A stretch of 40,663 nt of DNA. It comes from Eubacterium sp. (GTDB taxonomy: Bacteria; Bacillota; Clostridia; Lachnospirales; Lachnospiraceae). Below, piece by piece: positions 1 to 7,250 of this stretch. Below the pieces are notes generated by a model, which had not been told where the DNA came from, searched no databases, and was given only the letters and a program-made list of their open reading frames with translations. The DNA is taken from contig JAFRHL010000056.1 in the NCBI GenBank assembly GCA_017433295.1, forward strand, positions 1-40,663, written 5' to 3'. Numbering within the stretch: position 1 is the stretch's first letter; every line of letters begins with the position of its first letter. Both the position numbers and the translations under genes were made by a program.

Positions 1-53
1 ATTTGTCAAAACATCAATGTTTTTATCCGCATTCCCAGCTTTCGTCTATCATA

Positions 54-608
54 TTAACAGCAACACTCCTGGCCTTTTTCTTTCTTCCCCTCAAAGAAGC
101 GCCTAAGATTGTCTGGAAACACATAAGAATCCTTATGTGCGCTTGGAACAGAAAGGCTTTTCAGAATCGCATCTACCAGCATTTCTTCTGTCGGGACTTC
201 GTAGGTTTCACCATTCGCCTGGAATACCCGGCAATCGATATCCGTTCCGGCAATCTCGCCACAGCACCCACAGTCCGATTCTTTCACTTCTCCAAAAATA
301 TCTGTACCGTTAACAAGAATCGTCGGGGAAGAAACAAATCTATACTGTACTGCCAGTTCAGGATTTTTGATTTCGATCTTTTCATATTCCACATCATATC
401 CAGCCAGAGTCAATGCGGGTTTGAGTTTATCCACTACCGCATCCAGAACATTATCTGTTCCTATACATCGATCACAGGTGTTCAAATCCAGATAGAGATA
501 CTCGATCCGCAGATGCTTTTGGTCGACCGCTGTTTCATCTCCGCAGCAAGCAGCAGATTGTGCTTTATCAGGACTGCAGCCGCAAGTAGTTTTTTGGGTT
601 GTGCTCAT
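54..608 (-). CDS. DUF2703 family cysteine-rich thioredoxin-like protein
   Basis: 184 aa. It matches the DUF2703 family in my judgement, often found near metalloid or thiol stress genes. Seen: a Cys-rich N-terminus (CGC at 9-11, CC at 21-22), a CDRC pair at residues 45-48 after a beta-strand stretch, SPTILVNG around 94-101 resembling the cis-Pro loop of thioredoxin folds, a second CGCC at 113-116, and a terminal CCC. I start at the ATG at 608 because GGAGG lies just upstream and it overlaps the GNAT stop by 4 nt (ATGA); the ORF runs open 25 codons further without a better site. It is the last gene of the left cassette. Role is inferred as thiol/redox or metal(loid) binding; the substrate is unknown. 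Confidence 0.75.
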   Translation of the reverse strand: MSTTQKTTCGCSPDKAQSAACCGDETAVDQKHLRIEYLYLDLNTCDRCIGTDNVLDAVVDKLKPALTLAGYDVEYEKIEIKNPELAVQYRFVSSPTILVNGTDIFGEVKESDCGCCGEIAGTDIDCRVFQANGETYEVPTEEMLVDAILKSLSVPSAHKDSYVFPDNLRRFFEGKKEKGQECCC

Positions 609-1258
609 TTTATATTCCTCCACTGATTCTTCCATTTCATCAAATGATACTTGGAAACGTCTTCCATAAAACCCACTGAGCAATACAAAGGATATCCATC
701 CTCTGTGGCTTTCAACTCTATAACAGAAATTTCCATTTTCTTTGCTTCCAAGAGCAGTGCTTCCATGATTATTCTTGCATATCCTCTACGTCTATACGCC
801 GGGCAGGTGTATACATTCAAAACCATTCCTGTTTTTCCATTGATGAATGCCGGACTCATTGGTTTTTCAACGATCAGAAAGAAAGCACATGAAACGATGT
901 TTTGTCCATCCCTGATCACATAGGCAAACAAATCTTTGTCCAGATGCACCTGAAAATAACCGGGCAATTCCCTTTTGATGGCTTCACGATCCTGGGCATC
1001 AAAACTGCCATTGTCTTCAATCAAATAGCTGAGCCGCATTTTAACAAGATCTTCAATATCTTCCGCTCCCGCTTTTTCAGCATTCATCAGACATGCCCCC
1101 ATCAGCCTGTTTTTCCTGAACAAAAGATTGTTCACATGCTCTGTTATGAGCAGTTCTGTATCCGTTTCCACCAGGTCATAGCTTTCTATAACCGACTTAT
1201 TATGCTTCGCAAGGACGATAAATCTGATGTAGTTAATCTTCGGTATTCCATTTCTCAT
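605..1258 (-). CDS. GNAT family N-acetyltransferase
   Basis: About 217 aa. The acetyl-CoA binding motif A is clear: a beta-strand (VLNVYT) followed by YRRRGYAR near residues 154-162 and a helix (IIMEALLLEAK), then the motif-B-like PLYCSVGF segment. GNAT proteins transfer acetyl from acetyl-CoA to an amine; substrate unknown, but its place in a cassette with a Vat-type enzyme suggests drug or metabolite modification. The start is uncertain. ATG 1258 has an AGGAG just upstream, but the first ~55 residues precede the usual GNAT start; ATG 1087 (MNAEKAG) has a G-rich stretch at good spacing and gives a canonical-size enzyme. The N-terminal extension is not recognised. Confidence 0.8.
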   Translation of the reverse strand: MRNGIPKINYIRFIVLAKHNKSVIESYDLVETDTELLITEHVNNLLFRKNRLMGACLMNAEKAGAEDIEDLVKMRLSYLIEDNGSFDAQDREAIKRELPGYFQVHLDKDLFAYVIRDGQNIVSCAFFLIVEKPMSPAFINGKTGMVLNVYTCPAYRRRGYARIIMEALLLEAKKMEISVIELKATEDGYPLYCSVGFMEDVSKYHLMKWKNQWRNIK

Positions 1259-1281
1259 AATCTCCTGCAAATTTTGATTGA

Positions 1282-1692
1282 TTAGCCAGTATATGCATCA
1301 TCTGCAGTGTTGTGGAAATTCTGCTTTTCCAACCACTCCCTCTCCTCGTCGTTCTCCGGAATGTCAATACGCTCGATTTTAAATATGACAGGCCTTGTTC
1401 CGTCATTGCAACACGCAATCATCATTCGGTCATCATTCGTCCAGCCCTTCATGATAGATCCACCCTGAAGAGCGGAGTAGGCATATCTGCTGACGGCATC
1501 CCATGCCTCCCCGCAGAACTTGCCGTTCATCAAATGATAGAAGTCATCCTGATCCGGCGTTCTTTTTAAAAGGAATGTATCACCTTTTTTGAAGAATGGA
1601 CATGGTCCGGAATTTGGATTGGCAAGATACTCTTCCTGATACTCCTCAAAGCATTTTGTATCCAATACGGTTATTTTACATTCATGTTTCAT
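1282..1692 (-). CDS. TIGR04076 family protein
   Basis: 136 aa, soluble, start supported by GGAGG ten bases upstream of the ATG. Pattern and length fit the TIGR04076 family of small uncharacterised proteins: N-terminal strand beginning KCEITV-like, a CPFFKKGDTF segment near 32-41, a WDAVSRYAY helix, then GWTNDDRMMIACCNDGTRPVIFKIERI. The conserved cysteines and aromatic residues hint at a ligand-binding beta fold, but no reaction is known. It sits 29 nt downstream of the P-loop gene and 23 nt upstream of the GNAT gene, so it is probably co-transcribed. Family call by recollection of motifs, not by search. Confidence 0.65.
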   Translation of the reverse strand: MKHECKITVLDTKCFEEYQEEYLANPNSGPCPFFKKGDTFLLKRTPDQDDFYHLMNGKFCGEAWDAVSRYAYSALQGGSIMKGWTNDDRMMIACCNDGTRPVIFKIERIDIPENDEEREWLEKQNFHNTADDAYTG

Positions 1693-1721
1693 TCTATCAT
1701 TACCTCCACAAACTGGAATTG

Positions 1722-2243
1722 TTAGTTCAGAAGATCTTTCAATGTTTGCTCATAATCAGAATCGATCAGCACAACCTGTTCTCCGGCTTTCTGAAATCCG
1801 TCAATGACACTTTTGTTGTCTGTCTTCAGACAATCTATCGTACAGTCTGCATCAATCATCCTGGTTTCGATTTCTGACTCATATCCAATAATATCACCGA
1901 AATGGCTCTCGACATATCTCTCGCTCATGGCAAGGCAAATAAAACGAATATACGGTAAATACCGTTCGTCATAATCCCGTCTCCAACCAAATGGGATATA
2001 ACATCCTTCAACAATGAGATTTTGCTGGTTCTCAATTGCAGTCTTCACGATCTCCCGTATAATTGGCCACAGATACTCGGTCAGAGCCTCATCGTCCTCC
2101 GGTGTCAGTTCTGTGTTGCCGCTGCGGATCAGACCCATTTTCAGATGATCAATCGACAGATACGGATATTTGTATTTTTCGAGCATCTTCTGAGCCAGAA
2201 GCGTTTTTCCGGTGTGAGATGCACCCGTAATCAGTATGATCAT
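1722..2243 (-). CDS. P-loop NTPase, kinase-like (AAA_18 / adenylate-kinase-like)
   Basis: 173 aa. A Walker A loop GASHTGKT stands at residues 7-14 right after the first beta-strand, and a second strand (NLIVEGCYIPF) carries an acidic residue as in small-molecule nucleoside or sugar kinases. The total length fits compact kinases that phosphorylate nucleosides, antibiotics or small metabolites. It overlaps the stop of the Vat-like gene by 4 nt (ATGA), implying translational coupling. The substrate cannot be read from sequence; the neighbours make a role in drug inactivation possible (inference only). Confidence 0.7.
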   Translation of the reverse strand: MIILITGASHTGKTLLAQKMLEKYKYPYLSIDHLKMGLIRSGNTELTPEDDEALTEYLWPIIREIVKTAIENQQNLIVEGCYIPFGWRRDYDERYLPYIRFICLAMSERYVESHFGDIIGYESEIETRMIDADCTIDCLKTDNKSVIDGFQKAGEQVVLIDSDYEQTLKDLLN

Positions 2244-2881
2244 AATCTTGCCTCGATTTCTTTTCTGACCTTCTCCAATTCACTGCAGGTCAGGATTGGA
2301 ATCAGACTGTTTATTTCTTCAACGCTTTTATCCCACCATTTGAATTTGAGCAACAATCCGATAAGCTCATCATCAAAGCGTTTCCTCAAGGGTTTTGCAG
2401 GATTTCCAACAACGATTGTATAAGGATCGACATCATTTCCGACAATGCTGTTTGCACCGATAATTGCACCGTCACCGATGTGAACGCCTGGAAGGATCAC
2501 AGCATTCTGACCGATCCATACATCGTTACCGATCACAGTATCGCCCTTGAACGGCATATCCGATGGAGCAGGCGGCTCCATATCCCATCCTTCAAGAGTA
2601 TAAAACGGGAATGTCGTTACGGCGTTTATCTGGTGATTGGCATCATTCATCACAAACTCGACGCCTGCTGCAATCTGACAGAACTTCCCGATCATCAGTT
2701 TGTCTCTGCTCCAAGGATAAAAGTGTGTTACGTGGCTTTCAAAATCCGAATCTGCGATATAGGTAAAGTCTCCTACCATGATATTCGAATTTGTAATTGT
2801 CGGTTTCACATATATCTCTTTGTCATATCCTGCGATTGGATGGATTACATTCGGATCTGGTTTTTTCCCGTTTTTCACCAT
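2240..2881 (-). CDS. Vat-type xenobiotic O-acetyltransferase (hexapeptide repeat)
   Basis: 213 aa, close to the 209-220 aa of the Vat/CatB xenobiotic acetyltransferases, which acetylate streptogramin A or chloramphenicol in the cytoplasm. Seen: left-handed beta-helix hexapeptide runs (IGKFCQIAAGVEF at 64-76; VIGNDVWIGQNAVILPGVHIGDGAIIGANSIV), the MNDANHQ loop with His83 at the position of the catalytic histidine of Vat enzymes, and the PFYTLEGWD insertion after it. C-terminal helices (KFKWWDKSVEEINSLIP) also match. RBS GAGGTG lies at good spacing. It is the first gene of the five-gene cassette. Streptogramin A is the best guess for substrate, but the family also includes enzymes of unknown specificity. 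Confidence 0.8.
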   Translation of the reverse strand: MVKNGKKPDPNVIHPIAGYDKEIYVKPTITNSNIMVGDFTYIADSDFESHVTHFYPWSRDKLMIGKFCQIAAGVEFVMNDANHQINAVTTFPFYTLEGWDMEPPAPSDMPFKGDTVIGNDVWIGQNAVILPGVHIGDGAIIGANSIVGNDVDPYTIVVGNPAKPLRKRFDDELIGLLLKFKWWDKSVEEINSLIPILTCSELEKVRKEIEARL

Positions 2882-3074
2882 TGGTCACCTCAACAAATCC
2901 CGATTTCTCAGCTCAAGAAACCTTTTTATGTAAAACTCTCCCTATTAATATACACCAACCCCTTCCTAAATGCTATTTTAATTAGAATTTCTTCATACAC
3001 CTGTTAATCCCAGCCAGGACCGGAATGATTCCATTGCCATATCTCATCAATACTGCCTGTTTCTAATCATAAGG

Positions 3075-3103
3075 AGGGCGGAAAACGGATTGTTCTCCGC
3101 CCT
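3075..3103 (-). terminator. Hairpin after the PcfB-like gene
   Basis: A perfect 8-bp stem (AGGGCGGA at 3075-3082 with TCCGCCCT at 3096-3103) lies 38 nt beyond the stop of the 3141-4430 gene. It may end the long minus-strand element transcript, but no clear U-run follows, so the call is weak. The remaining bases between here and 2881 hold only AT-rich sequence, presumably the promoter region of the cassette. Confidence 0.35.
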
Positions 3104-3140
3104 GATTTCTCCCTGCTTACATGCTGAACCCCTCATTAGC

Positions 3141-4430
3141 TTATCTGACCAACACAGGCGGGTTAGGCTGTTTCAGGTGTATTGTCATTGTCTCAGCAAG
3201 ACTCTTAGCCGGATCAACGATCCTTTCCGGGGAAAGAGCTTCCGGAGCCACGTCCCGGAAGAAGCGTTTTGCAAACTCATCGGTAGTCACACCAAAATAC
3301 TCCGTTGCAGGAGTACCGTTGCCTGCATGGAGCACCAATGGCAAATGCCGCTTATCAAGAAAGGCAATATAGCTTCTTCCTTCGTCTGCCTCAAATACAT
3401 TTTTTAATGGGATCATCAGGATATCCTCCTGCTTCTTCCCTTTTTCCCAGGTTCCCGGGATCCGGCAGCAGAACTGCCCCCGGTCTGCGAACCGCTCCCT
3501 CATTTCTGAAGAAACGATAGACTTGTCTATCAGCGCTTTCTTATTGATCGTCACCGGGATGAAATCAGGATCATTCACGTGGTCCTGGAAAGTAGAAGAG
3601 GAGTCAGCTTTGATTACGTGCTCTTTTTCTTCTGCCAGCTGTTCGGCTTCTCCCTTCTCTTTTCCTTCATATTTCCTGTTGGCCTGCTTCATCTCTTCCG
3701 TTGCCGTATTCATGTAATCCTGCTCGGACATGGCTCCTGTCTGCTGGTACTGTTCCATGGAGATGGTTTCCAAGGGAGGAAGTTCTTCCCCGGCATGGAG
3801 CATATCCCGCTGTTTGAGCTTATACCACTGGTTCACTTTTCCCATATCACTGTTGGCGATCTCAAACTGGATGCTGCCATCCCCGACCCGCAGATCAGGA
3901 AACCGGGCATAATTGATCCCAAGAGCCTTAAAGTCCTCCGCCATCCCTTCTTCCCTGCCTTCTAATGGGAAGGAGACGATACTGACATTTCCTCTTGTCA
4001 GGCCCCGGAGTTCTTTTAGCTCTTTTTCACCGCCCTGCATCCTGTCGATCAGAAACCTCTCATACCATGAACCAAACTTTTCACGATCCGGCTGATAAAC
4101 TGCCACCTGCATCAGGCCGTCATCCCTGTCAAGATCCGGCAGAACCGTAAAGTGGATATCCATATCACCAAGTTCCTCCTGCAGCTGCTTAACATCCACT
4201 GCCGGAATGTTCATGATGTCATACTTTCCATCCGTTGCCTTTAAAAACTTTCCAAAATCATCAATACTGGTCTCCGAAAGCTGTTTTTCCTTTGCCATGC
4301 GGGCCAGGAACTGGATCAGCTTGATCGTACCAATGGTTGTGAGCCGGAAGACGGGGTCTGCATAACGGAAAACATTGTGGATCTGCATGATTATTTCTGA
4401 AGTATTTCTGCTCGTTTCGTCCATTGTCAT
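3141..4430 (-). CDS. PcfB-like conjugation protein (DUF3801), long form
   Basis: 429 aa. The N-terminal ~150 residues have the DUF3801/PcfB layout: a helical stretch (FRLTTIGTIKLIQFLARMAKE), a basic-hydrophobic core and alternating strands around 'AVDVKQLQEELGDMDIHFTVL'. PcfB works with the VirD4-type coupling protein PcfC and the relaxosome in Gram-positive conjugation. Here the family domain is followed by a second, duplicated-looking segment (residues ~115-200, again ending in a YxKxKQRDML-like motif), a charged linker, and a C-terminal domain (~270-429) containing IPVTINKKALIDKS and a disordered PNPPVLVR tail. No coupling ATPase gene adjoins it, which is unusual. Start ATG 4430 follows TAGGAGGTAATGAC. 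Confidence 0.6.
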   Translation of the reverse strand: MTMDETSRNTSEIIMQIHNVFRYADPVFRLTTIGTIKLIQFLARMAKEKQLSETSIDDFGKFLKATDGKYDIMNIPAVDVKQLQEELGDMDIHFTVLPDLDRDDGLMQVAVYQPDREKFGSWYERFLIDRMQGGEKELKELRGLTRGNVSIVSFPLEGREEGMAEDFKALGINYARFPDLRVGDGSIQFEIANSDMGKVNQWYKLKQRDMLHAGEELPPLETISMEQYQQTGAMSEQDYMNTATEEMKQANRKYEGKEKGEAEQLAEEKEHVIKADSSSTFQDHVNDPDFIPVTINKKALIDKSIVSSEMRERFADRGQFCCRIPGTWEKGKKQEDILMIPLKNVFEADEGRSYIAFLDKRHLPLVLHAGNGTPATEYFGVTTDEFAKRFFRDVAPEALSPERIVDPAKSLAETMTIHLKQPNPPVLVR

Positions 4431-4555
4431 TACCTCCTAAATAAAAAGCTGCAGACCGTGATCCTTAATCAGATCTACAGCCTACAGCCATTTGTAAATG
4501 ATGTTTATTATGGTTTTATCTCGAGATCAGCTCGATGATATTGTCCCTTTTTTGA

Positions 4556-4795
4556 TTACGGGATATAAGTCGCACCGCCATTTCCAGTTTTATTGTTGGT
4601 GGATCCGCTGGTATCTACATTACTGTCAAAGTAATTAGTTCCGCCATTTCCACCTGTATTGTTGGTGTTTCCACTGTAATTTACATTACTGTCAAAGTAA
4701 TTAGCACCACCATTATTGTTGTCTTTGGCAAATCCTGTTATGCTGAAAGAAAATGCCAGAATAAAAGCACTTAAGATTAGGATCGCTCTTTTCAT
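4556..4795 (-). CDS. Small secreted Gly/Asn-rich repeat peptide
   Basis: 79 aa. Residues 1-23 are a clear signal peptide (basic start MKR, hydrophobic core, cleavage near GFA-KD). The mature part is a Gly/Asn/Ser-rich tandem repeat: GG-x-NYFDSNV occurs twice with a 22-residue period and a degenerate third copy ends GGATYIP. There is no cysteine, no transmembrane anchor and no sortase motif. The RBS (AAGGAGGGAATTATA before ATG) is the strongest nearby. I do not recognise the family. A released peptide or small surface-binding protein seems likely; a signalling or mating-related role is conceivable but only inferred from location in the element. Confidence 0.65.
   Translation of the reverse strand: MKRAILILSAFILAFSFSITGFAKDNNNGGANYFDSNVNYSGNTNNTGGNGGTNYFDSNVDTSGSTNNKTGNGGATYIP
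4616..4704. repeat. Two identical 23-bp repeats, 66 bp apart
   Basis: The 23-base segment at 4616-4638 is repeated without change at 4682-4704. The 66-bp period equals 22 codons and underlies the NYFDSNV repeat of the secreted peptide, indicating recent duplication. Confidence 0.85.
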
Positions 4796-4821
4796 TATAA
4801 TTCCCTCCTTTCTTCCATAAA

Positions 4822-4864
4822 GGGTATTTATAGGATTCTCTTGTATGAATATATTCTAATACCC
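4822..4864. promoter_or_regulatory. Dyad upstream of the secreted-peptide gene
   Basis: GGGTATT at 4822-4828 and AATACCC at 4858-4864 form a perfect 7-bp inverted repeat flanking about 29 AT-rich bases just upstream of the RBS of the 4556-4795 gene. It may be an operator or a leader hairpin; no convincing -35/-10 pair is seen. Confidence 0.35.
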
Positions 4865-4914
4865 TGAATGTCACATAATAGTCACATGAAGTATGTTTTG
4901 ATCAGAACTGTTCC

Positions 4915-5061
4915 CTATTTCCATCCATGCTTCACACGGTCTTTGACCTCTGCTTTCTTTGCATTATTGAAGCGTTCCAAAGTACCAACAAGATATCCTG
5001 TGATCCTCCGGATCCTTTTAAATCGGACTCCTTCACCGACTTTAGCACCATTCTTATTCAT
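4915..5061 (-). CDS. 48-aa glycyl-radical mini-protein resembling the C-terminus of anaerobic ribonucleotide reductase (NrdD)
   Basis: 48 aa. Residues ~13-45 (FKRIRRITGYLVGTLERFNN followed by AKKAEVKDRVKH) closely resemble the C-terminal tail of class III anaerobic ribonucleoside-triphosphate reductase, where the Gly of the R-x-x-GYL motif carries the glycyl radical. No catalytic barrel is present and the zinc-binding cysteines that precede this tail in NrdD are missing. The start overlaps the stop of the coiled-coil gene upstream by 4 nt (ATGA), so translation is probably coupled. By analogy with YfiD/GrcA, a spare glycyl-radical domain for pyruvate formate-lyase, it could repair or replace an oxygen-damaged host NrdD; this is inference. 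Confidence 0.65.
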   Translation of the reverse strand: MNKNGAKVGEGVRFKRIRRITGYLVGTLERFNNAKKAEVKDRVKHGWK

Positions 5062-5309
5062 AAGCTCATTCCCGCCTCCTGAGCAGGATCCTTCCCGGGA
5101 TGAGTTGTCTCATCCTTTTCTCTGTTGATCCTGCCCTCTTTCTTCAGCTCTTCAATATCCTTTTCGATACGGTCCAGGACTTCCCTGGTACGGACCAGGT
5201 ACTGCTCGATCGTCCGGATGATCTCCCGGATATCCTCCACGCTGCGTGCCTCTTTCAGGGGCTCTTTATTAGGTACAACTTCCTGCTCTGTTCTTTTAAC
5301 CTGCATCAT
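5058..5309 (-). CDS. Small coiled-coil protein of the element
   Basis: 83 aa. Residues ~22-60 form an amphipathic helix (VEDIREIIRTIEQYLVRTRE then LDRIEKDIEELKKEG) typical of a short coiled coil; the C-terminus is charged and likely disordered. No known domain recognised. It overlaps the stop of the upstream RadC-ArdC fusion by 4 nt and the start of the glycyl-radical mini-protein by 4 nt, so three genes form a coupled block. Function unknown; a partner or oligomerisation factor for one of the neighbours is possible. Confidence 0.6.
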   Translation of the reverse strand: MMQVKRTEQEVVPNKEPLKEARSVEDIREIIRTIEQYLVRTREVLDRIEKDIEELKKEGRINREKDETTHPGKDPAQEAGMSL

Positions 5310-7159
5310 AATCTGACTGCCGCCTCCTCTCTTTCGGGCATTGATCTCCTTCTTAATTCTTTCATCTGTTCATTCGTCTTCTCTGTGATCGCCTTTACCG
5401 CTGCCTTCTCCAGTCCTCTCCCAGGAAGAAACTCCGGCAGATCCTTAAAGCCGATGATATCCACAAAGCTGGCTTGCCTGCTCCCTCCCCGGGAAAGCAC
5501 TACCACATCCCCTACTGAAAGAGAATGTCCTGTAAAGTCTTCCGGTCTGTCCAGATTAAACCGCTCATAGATATCTTCCAGACCGGTCCCAGGTTGTAGA
5601 TTCCCTTTGTATACCTGCTTATAATCAGCAGGGCTGACAGAGAGACCATGGATCTCCAGATAGTCCGCTCCCAGGAACATCTTATCCTTTGCCGGACCAT
5701 CCGGATCGATCTGGTAGATCTCAAAGAAATCATTTACCTGGTCATGGTCAAGATCCTGTCCTTTCATCAGGCCATATTCTTTGAATACCTCCGTCATTCC
5801 ATCGATGATGTTTCCCGAAGTGGTCCGGATCAGATCCATAGATTCCCGAAGCACACTCCGGTCCCGGTCTGCCGCCCAACCTGCGATATAGGGGAAGGAA
5901 TACTCCCCGACATCCTGATCCAATCTCAGGAATGAACAGACGCAAAAGGCGATCGACTCCGCTTCCAGCTCCATGGTAACCCGGTCCTTTTTCTCGCCTG
6001 CTGCCTGCAGAAAATCCCTGTCATGGCAGAGGCTGTGCCCAAGCTCATGGACCGCCGTTTTAATAGTCTGGATCTCGGGCATCCCTTTTTTGATCACGAT
6101 CTCTTTCGTGGCATTATTGTAGTATCCCCTGGCTTCTCCGGGGATATCATCAAAGCGGATAGGTACGGGAGAGACCCTCCGCACCGCTTCCATAAAGACA
6201 TCAAAATCCTTCTGGTCTCCGGTAAGCTCCGGCACTTCCAGGGTAGGGATCGGGTCTCCTTCTGTCTGTGCATAATCAAAGACATTGGAGACCTTAAAGC
6301 GCTGATAAGAAACCTCCCTTTTCTCCGTCTCCGGCTCCCCACGGGCATTCAGGATGATCTCCTGGGTGACCGGATCTACTTTCTCCACCTCCTGTGTCCC
6401 TTTGAAAGTCATCGGTGCGATGATCTTGATCGCTTTTTCTCCCTTCTTTACATTCCGGTGGAATTTCCTCTGCCAGGCGTTATATCCTGCCACCAGGGTG
6501 GCGTCAGGGTTTTGCATTGCGATCAGAAGGGTATTATTGAAGCTGTATTTATGGAACTTTGCCATGGTGGAAAGATAATTCTTATAATTATCCGAGGTAA
6601 AAACCTCCTCTATTCCTGCTTCCAGCCGGTCGGTGATCTCCTTCAACTGATCCTTCATGGTCTTCTTGTCCGCAATGACCTCGTCTCCCAGCTTTAATGG
6701 CGCCTCAAACAGAAAGTCGGCTTCTTCCTTAAAGCTAAAATACTTTCCTTCCGTACCCCCTACGATCACATGGTCGACTATATTAATGTCAAGCAGCTTG
6801 CCGGCATAGATTAGTTTTTCCGTGATCAGCTCATCTTCCCTGCTTGGTTCAAGCACACCGGAAGGATGATTATGGAGAAGAATGATGTTCGATGCGGATG
6901 AAGCGATTGCCGTCTTGAAGACATTCTGGATTGGTACGACAGCAGAACTGGCATCCCCGATCGAGTCGATATTGAAATTGATAGGCCGGTGCCGGTTATC
7001 CAGGTTGACGACACAGCAGTATTCCCGGTCCATGCCGGCAAGGGCCTCTGACATGATCCGGATTGCGGACTCGGGAGACGTGATCTCCTGGTTACTGTAA
7101 AGGGGCGTAGCCTCTTTCAGGTACACCCTGACCTGTTTTAATTCATATTGTTGTGGCAT
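5306..7159 (-). CDS. RadC/JAB - ArdC - zinc metallopeptidase - YodL-like fusion protein (anti-restriction type)
   Basis: 617 aa multidomain protein. Residues ~10-155 are a RadC-type JAB domain with the metal motif HNHPSG near 96-101 followed by SREDE. Residues ~165-260 match the ArdC N-terminal ssDNA-binding domain (NYKNYLSTMAKFHKYSFNNT; GYNAWQRKF; KKGEKAIKIIAP). Residues ~310-430 resemble the ArdC-associated metallopeptidase with HELGH near 369-373 and a later Glu-rich helix. The C-terminal ~485-560 resembles the YodL domain (LEIHGLSVSPADYKQVYKG, SVGDVVVLSRGG). ArdC proteins protect incoming single-stranded conjugative DNA from host restriction. The whole composite is typical of Firmicute mobile elements. 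Start ATG 7159 follows GAGGAGGTGATGAAGTAA. Confidence 0.75.
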   Translation of the reverse strand: MPQQYELKQVRVYLKEATPLYSNQEITSPESAIRIMSEALAGMDREYCCVVNLDNRHRPINFNIDSIGDASSAVVPIQNVFKTAIASSASNIILLHNHPSGVLEPSREDELITEKLIYAGKLLDINIVDHVIVGGTEGKYFSFKEEADFLFEAPLKLGDEVIADKKTMKDQLKEITDRLEAGIEEVFTSDNYKNYLSTMAKFHKYSFNNTLLIAMQNPDATLVAGYNAWQRKFHRNVKKGEKAIKIIAPMTFKGTQEVEKVDPVTQEIILNARGEPETEKREVSYQRFKVSNVFDYAQTEGDPIPTLEVPELTGDQKDFDVFMEAVRRVSPVPIRFDDIPGEARGYYNNATKEIVIKKGMPEIQTIKTAVHELGHSLCHDRDFLQAAGEKKDRVTMELEAESIAFCVCSFLRLDQDVGEYSFPYIAGWAADRDRSVLRESMDLIRTTSGNIIDGMTEVFKEYGLMKGQDLDHDQVNDFFEIYQIDPDGPAKDKMFLGADYLEIHGLSVSPADYKQVYKGNLQPGTGLEDIYERFNLDRPEDFTGHSLSVGDVVVLSRGGSRQASFVDIIGFKDLPEFLPGRGLEKAAVKAITEKTNEQMKELRRRSMPEREEAAVRL

Positions 7160-7177
7160 TTACTTCATCACCTCCTC

Positions 7178-7225
7178 AAAAAAGGCAAAGTAAAAGGCCA
7201 TCTACTGAATTCAGTAAATGACCTT
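7178..7225 (-). terminator. Rho-independent terminator after the DUF1016 pseudogene
   Basis: Positions 7194-7225 form a long hairpin (14 of 16 pairs, centred on GAATTC); on the minus strand it is followed by a T-rich stretch (TTACTTTGCCTTTTTT). It lies 25 nt past the DUF1016 stop and upstream of the RadC-ArdC start, so it would insulate the two. Confidence 0.6.
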
Positions 7226-7250
7226 GATATTTTGATAATTCTTATAATGG

